DNA of 64,000 bases from Tenericutes bacterium ADurb.BinA124 (GTDB taxonomy: Bacteria; Bacillota_I; Bacilli_A; ML615J-28; CAG-698): contig MVZM01000006.1 in assembly GCA_002068415.1 (NCBI GenBank), positions 19,442 through 83,441 of the forward strand, read 5' to 3'. The notes below the pieces were generated by a model. The model did no database searches and was not told the DNA's origin. It saw only the letters and a list, made by a program, of their open reading frames with translations. Positions within the stretch are counted from its first letter, which is position 1, and the number at the start of each line of letters is the position of its first letter. The translations under genes were made by a program, and so were the position numbers. This document shows positions 60,630 to 64,000 of the stretch, piece after piece.

Positions 60630-61691
60630 ATGTACCCTTGCATTGAAATCAATTTTCCTAAATTAAAACAAAATGCGACCACTTTACTAGAACTATGCCG
60701 CAATAACGGTATCGACAGTTGTTTTTTGGTTACCAAAATGTTAGCCGGCGACTTAAAAACGGCTTCGTGGTTAGCCCAGTTTGGTTTTACCCATCTTGCC
60801 GATTCCCGGCTGGAAAACCTCATCAAATTTAAAACCATTCCGCTTCCGAAAGTGTTGCTTCGTTTACCGATGAAATCGGAGGCGACTATGGTTGTAAAAA
60901 ACGTTGATATTTCATTAAACTCGGAATTATTAACTATTTTTAAATTAAATAAGGCCGCCATCAGACAAAATAAAGTTCACCAAATCATTTTTATGTTTGA
61001 CTTGGGGGATTTACGTGAAGGTCATTTTTTCAAAGATGACTACCTCGAAACTATCAAAATAATTAAGCAATTAGTCGGTATCAAACTAATTGGCATCGGG
61101 ACCAATTTAACTTGCTATGGGGGTGTCATTCCCACCCATGATATCTTGAAGGAATTGGTTAACATTAAAAACCGGATTGAAGAAAACTTTCATATTAATT
61201 TGCCAATAATCTCAGGCGGTAATTCTTCCTCAATTATGCTTTTGTTGCATAAAGAGTTGCCTCAAGGCATCAATAATTTACGCTTGGGCGAATCAATTGT
61301 TTTAGGCCGGGAAACAGCCTACGGAAACAAAATCCCCAATACCTATGCCGATGCATTTTTACTAAAAGCGGAAATTATTGAAGTTAAAACCAAACCAAGT
61401 TATCCCTTGGGAACCATCGGCATGGATGCCTTTGGTGAAGTGCCCAAAATAAAGGACCAAGGTTTAATGAAACGGGCTTTGTTAGCAATTGGCAAACAAG
61501 ATATTCTTCCCGAAAATATGCAACCTTTAGACTCCCAACTGAACATTATCGGAGCCAGTAGCGACCATCTCATTCTTGATTTAGGAACAAGGGATTATCA
61601 AGTCGGTGATATCATCACTTTTACAATTAATTATCCGGGCTTATTGCAATTGATGACCTCTAAATATGTGAAAAAAACGTACCTCATTTAA
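60630..61691 (+). CDS. orr: Ornithine racemase
   Basis: A PLP-dependent racemase with an alanine-racemase N-terminal barrel: CFLVTKMLAGD carries the PLP lysine, and ISGGNSSSIMLL and LRLGESIVLGRETAYG match the ornithine racemase group. It provides D-ornithine for OraSE from the L-ornithine released by ArcB. I prefer ATG 60630 (MYPCIEINFPKLKQN), preceded by GGAGGTAGGA, over ATG 60618. Last gene of the operon, followed by a terminator. Confidence 0.93.
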   Translation: MYPCIEINFPKLKQNATTLLELCRNNGIDSCFLVTKMLAGDLKTASWLAQFGFTHLADSRLENLIKFKTIPLPKVLLRLPMKSEATMVVKNVDISLNSELLTIFKLNKAAIRQNKVHQIIFMFDLGDLREGHFFKDDYLETIKIIKQLVGIKLIGIGTNLTCYGGVIPTHDILKELVNIKNRIEENFHINLPIISGGNSSSIMLLLHKELPQGINNLRLGESIVLGRETAYGNKIPNTYADAFLLKAEIIEVKTKPSYPLGTIGMDAFGEVPKIKDQGLMKRALLAIGKQDILPENMQPLDSQLNIIGASSDHLILDLGTRDYQVGDIITFTINYPGLLQLMTSKYVKKTYLI

Positions 61692-61714
61692 AAAACCGCC
61701 AAAGGCGGTTTTTT
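61689..61714. terminator. Bidirectional terminator between orr and the DUF2130 gene
   Basis: AAAACCGCC-AAA-GGCGGTTTT with A and T runs on both sides; serves the arc-ora operon on plus and the DUF2130 gene on minus, whose stop it touches. Confidence 0.93.
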
Positions 61715-63041
61715 ACTTGCTCACTTTATCAATTGCTTTCGTAATCTTTTTTATATTGAAATTTTCAATTTTCTTTTTAATATTATCAAGTAAAGTTGTC
61801 GCCAGTTTATCAGTCGACTCAATGATTTTTTGCGACAAATTAGCAATTTGATTGGCATTGGTATTGATAGCCTTAATTTCTTTATCAAGTCTTTCTAATT
61901 GTTTATCCAAAATATCACTTTTCATCTTTTCAAAAGCATCTTGAATTTCTTGGATTTCTTGGAACTGAAGGACTTCTTGATTATGAGCAAGGAGTAATTC
62001 TTGATATTTTACTCCTAAAGAAACAATAATACTTAAAAAAGTAATAAAGTAGGGCGGGCGCACCAAATACATTTTTTCATATTCCATAACTTTACGAATC
62101 GGCACATCATTAGCCTGCTCCCATTCCAATTCACTAATTAAAAGGGCATATTCACAGTTTTTCTTGTTGCGATCCTTATCAAGTTTAGCATAATGCTCAG
62201 CATTTTTCTTTTTATTCTGTGAAGACGGATCTTCGCTTTTCATTTCACAAGCCACTGAAGTTAATAAATTAACTTCTTGGAAATCATCATTGGCATAAAC
62301 TTTAAAAATATAATCCGCTTTCGTGCCTCTAGCTTCACCTTCTTCTTTGACGGCAATGTTGTCCTTTTCCCAAGTGCAGTTTTGAAAACCGGACAAAGCA
62401 TAGGCCATGTATTCATTATTACACCAATTTTCTAAATCTTCTCCGAGTTTTTTCACATTCGTGATTGATTTAGTGAGTCGCAAATTGCTGATTTCTTCGT
62501 CTTTTTTGTTGATTTCTGTTTGCAATTCCGTTTCTTTTTTTAAAACTTCCAGTTCGATTTCTTTGGACTTCGTTTCCTGCAAACGCTCTATTTCGCTATT
62601 TTTTTCTTGAATTTGGATTTTTAACTGATTAATATCCTTAGTTAGAGCTAGTTCTTTTTGGATAAGGGCTTGTTCCATTTGCGATTTAATTTCTTGATTG
62701 CTGTTTTTAAGTTGATGGCGCTCTTTTTCAAATTGTAATTCCAAATCAGCGCGAACCTTTGACTCCAAATCTTTTAATTGTTGTTCAAGCATATTTTTTT
62801 CTTTACTCAAGGTTTCCGTTGCTTGTTTGATTGCCAATAACTTGTCTTTTTCAAAATTGTCTTTAGCTTGGTTTAAGAGTTTTTCGTATTCTTGGTCTTG
62901 AGCAGCTTTAATTTTGGCTGTAATAATGGAGGTATCGACTTTGCTTAAAGAAAGCAAATCGATTTCATCGCCTTGCTTGGCATCGGTATTAAGCCGTAAA
63001 GTTTTCGCATCAACAATGGTAACATCAGTTAGTTTGGCCAT
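61713..63041 (-). CDS. DUF2130 coiled-coil protein with nuclease-like domain
   Basis: A 442-residue protein. A long coiled coil rich in Lys, Glu and Gln covers about 40-195. The DUF2130 domain follows (about 195-345): LGEDLENWCNNEY, GTKADYIFKVYAND and VACEMKSEDPSSQNKKKNAE, where Asp plus Glu-x-Lys resemble a PD-(D/E)xK nuclease core. A second helical stretch (about 360-442) ends the protein. DUF2130 is suspected to be a DNA-end or restriction-type nuclease, but no experimental role is known to me. No methyltransferase or other defence gene is adjacent. An AAGGAG site precedes the ATG. Confidence 0.82.
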   Translation of the reverse strand: MAKLTDVTIVDAKTLRLNTDAKQGDEIDLLSLSKVDTSIITAKIKAAQDQEYEKLLNQAKDNFEKDKLLAIKQATETLSKEKNMLEQQLKDLESKVRADLELQFEKERHQLKNSNQEIKSQMEQALIQKELALTKDINQLKIQIQEKNSEIERLQETKSKEIELEVLKKETELQTEINKKDEEISNLRLTKSITNVKKLGEDLENWCNNEYMAYALSGFQNCTWEKDNIAVKEEGEARGTKADYIFKVYANDDFQEVNLLTSVACEMKSEDPSSQNKKKNAEHYAKLDKDRNKKNCEYALLISELEWEQANDVPIRKVMEYEKMYLVRPPYFITFLSIIVSLGVKYQELLLAHNQEVLQFQEIQEIQDAFEKMKSDILDKQLERLDKEIKAINTNANQIANLSQKIIESTDKLATTLLDNIKKKIENFNIKKITKAIDKVSK

Positions 63042-63207
63042 CTTTTTTCTCCTTCAATTATTTTTTGGTTTCATCAACGGCGGAATAATGAAAAGACCTA
63101 TTCCTCTTAAACAGCGGTGGAATAAATCATCAATGTTTTTTAAATTGACGCCTATCTATTAACACCAAAATTAAATACCAGTTGAAAACCAAGTATTTTT
63201 TCTATTT

Positions 63208-63237
63208 TATTATACCATTTATTGCTCTTTTTATAAA
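63208..63237 (-). promoter_or_regulatory. Possible promoter of the DUF2130 gene
   Basis: TATAAT with extended TGG on minus, with a weak TTTATA 18 bases away. It lies in the 334-base gap 63042-63375; besides this promoter and the terminator of the CBS gene I see nothing more in that gap. Confidence 0.5.
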
Positions 63238-63321
63238 CAAATAGTTGTAAAAACATGGGTATTATGAAATCTAATTAATAGGCAGCAAAAATAATACGAA
63301 TATTAATGATGATGATAATAC

Positions 63322-63364
63322 CAAAAAATCGTCAATTGCATTCTTGCCATTTGACGATTTTTGC
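63322..63364 (-). terminator. Terminator after the CBS-domain gene
   Basis: A 12-bp stem AAAAATCGTCAA/TTGACGATTTTT with a 15-nt loop, flanked by T on the minus strand, 12 bases beyond the CBS gene stop. Confidence 0.85.
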
Positions 63365-63375
63365 TTGTTCATAAA

Positions 63376-63786
63376 TTATAAAACAATAAAATTGTGTTCA
63401 AAGAAATAATTGATGATGTTTTTTCTCGTTATAATCCCGATAAAAAGGTTATGATCATCAACAACCGGAACAAAATTCTCCGTAGTGGATTTCATTATCA
63501 ACTCATCCATTTTAGAATTCATATTAATCGAGACATAATCACGGAAACGACGAATTTGGGAAATTAAAATCGTCTCCGCCTTTTTAAAATCAAAATTAGT
63601 TTGATTTTTTATTGCCCATAACAAATCTCCCTCAGTGAGAGTGCCAAAGTAATTGCCATCACGGGTGAGAATCGGGATGGAAGAAAAACGGCATTGCTCC
63701 AATTTATTAAGTGCTTCCTGGATAGTATCATCATCATAAACAAAAACAACTTCACTCTTTGGTTTAATAAAAGCTAAAATATTCAT
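63376..63786 (-). CDS. Two-CBS-domain protein, CbpB-like
   Basis: A 136-residue protein made of a tandem pair of CBS domains (about 5-60 and 78-130), with SIPILTRDGNYFGTLTEGDLL and FVPVVDDHNLFIGIITRKNI. Stand-alone CBS pairs of this size in Bacillota (CbpB/YkuL) bind cyclic di-AMP or adenine nucleotides. The ligand here is inferred. AAAGGAG precedes the ATG and a good promoter lies at 63841-63869. Confidence 0.82.
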   Translation of the reverse strand: MNILAFIKPKSEVVFVYDDDTIQEALNKLEQCRFSSIPILTRDGNYFGTLTEGDLLWAIKNQTNFDFKKAETILISQIRRFRDYVSINMNSKMDELIMKSTTENFVPVVDDHNLFIGIITRKNIINYFFEHNFIVL

Positions 63787-63840
63787 TTTTTCTCCTTTCC
63801 AAGTATAGAATCAAGACGGATCCATATTTTGCTATCTTAT

Positions 63841-63869
63841 ATTATAGCAAAAAAGAAGCGTTTTGTAAA
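63841..63869 (-). promoter_or_regulatory. Promoter of the CBS-domain gene
   Basis: TTTACA, 17 bases, TATAAT with extended TG on the minus strand. Confidence 0.75.
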
Positions 63870-63873
63870 ATAA

Positions 63874-63923
63874 TTTTTTCTACTTTCTATTTACGGTAGA
63901 TTGTAAATAGAAAGTAGAAAAAA
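63874..63923. repeat. Perfect 21-bp inverted repeat
   Basis: The arms 63874-63894 and 63903-63923 are fully complementary around an 8-base loop. T residues stand on the 5' side and A on the 3' side of the stem on both strands, which is the reverse of an intrinsic terminator. It lies upstream of the CBS gene promoter. Role unknown. Confidence 0.8.
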
Positions 63924-63954
63924 AATTTATGATAAACATATTTGTAATTTAGAT

Positions 63955-63999
63955 AGTTCTAAATTATAAAGGCTGTCAGAGTTTTTATAGTTTAGAACT
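63955..63999. repeat. 16-bp inverted repeat at the window edge
   Basis: AGTTCTAAATTATAAA (63955-63970) pairs with TTTATAGTTTAGAACT (63984-63999) with one mismatch; loop of 13 bases. TTGTAA (63942) and TATAAA (63965) are spaced by 17 and may form a plus-strand promoter. See findings for a possible link to a CRISPR repeat/anti-repeat. Confidence 0.6.
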
Positions 64000-64000
64000 T

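Noticed and set aside
1..64000. tRNA, rRNA, insertion sequences, prophage, or a CRISPR array inside the window
   Set aside because: No cloverleaf-like genes, transposase or integrase genes, terminal repeats with target duplications, or spaced direct repeats were found by reading; only the hairpin at the right edge is CRISPR-suggestive.

Overview
The window reads as a chromosomal segment of an AT-rich anaerobic, amino-acid-fermenting bacterium of the Bacillota/Mycoplasmatota side of the tree (for example an Erysipelotrichia-, Acholeplasma- or Izemoplasma-like lineage; this placement is inference). Supporting signs are the Bacillus-like gene order cysS-mrnC-rlmB-sigH-like-rpmG-secE-nusG-rplK-rplA-rplJ-rplL, dnaE-pfkA and ytxK-ackA, AGGAGG ribosome binding sites, sigma-A-like promoters and Bacillota-type riboswitches. 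TGA is used as a real stop (for example cysS, ackA and arcB end in TGA overlapping the next start), so this is the standard bacterial code and not the Mycoplasma code. No rRNA, tRNA, insertion sequence, prophage or CRISPR array was seen.

Layout. 1-7.8 kb: translation and transcription genes (ribosomal proteins L7/L12, L10, L1, L11, L33, L13, S9, NusG, SecE, a SigH-like sigma factor, RlmB, Mini-III, CysRS) with L10 and probable L13 autoregulatory leaders. 7.8-15.3 kb: YitT protein, a broken cation antiporter remnant, MetRS, PfkA, DnaE. 15.3-28.5 kb: secreted or surface genes (two paralogous membrane-anchored proteins, a DUF885 lipoprotein with three near-identical Ig-like repeats, a DUF5011-like protein) interleaved with acetate kinase, a YtxK-like protein, a phosphodiesterase, a flavodoxin, YidD and a NahK-like sugar kinase. 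28.5-38.9 kb: uptake, most of it under riboswitches: QueT with a preQ1 riboswitch, a complete ECF transporter behind a cobalamin riboswitch, PTS IIC, two NCS2-type nucleobase permeases, one with a guanine riboswitch. 38.9-49.3 kb: branched-chain amino acid fermentation (leucine dehydrogenase, a four-subunit 2-oxoacid:ferredoxin oxidoreductase, phosphate butyryltransferase) and a multi-subunit flavin/Fe-S proline (or hydroxyproline) dehydrogenase with P5C dehydrogenase. 50.7-61.7 kb: one plus-strand operon of ten genes for arginine to ornithine, then D-ornithine to alanine plus acetyl-CoA. 61.7-64 kb: a DUF2130 coiled-coil nuclease-like protein, a CBS protein and two strong inverted repeats at the window edge.

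How it fits together. The arc/ord/ort/ora operon carries the arginine deiminase pathway straight into the B12- and PLP-dependent oxidative ornithine pathway, yielding ATP from carbamoyl phosphate, NAD(P)H and acetyl-CoA. The cobalamin-riboswitch ECF transporter offers a plausible source of the B12 cofactor for D-ornithine aminomutase. Acetate kinase and phosphate butyryltransferase can turn acyl-CoA into ATP. Leucine/valine/isoleucine and proline oxidation supply reduced ferredoxin, NADH and acyl-CoA. The picture is a peptide/amino-acid fermenter that imports B12, preQ1-type precursors and purines rather than one shown here to make them.
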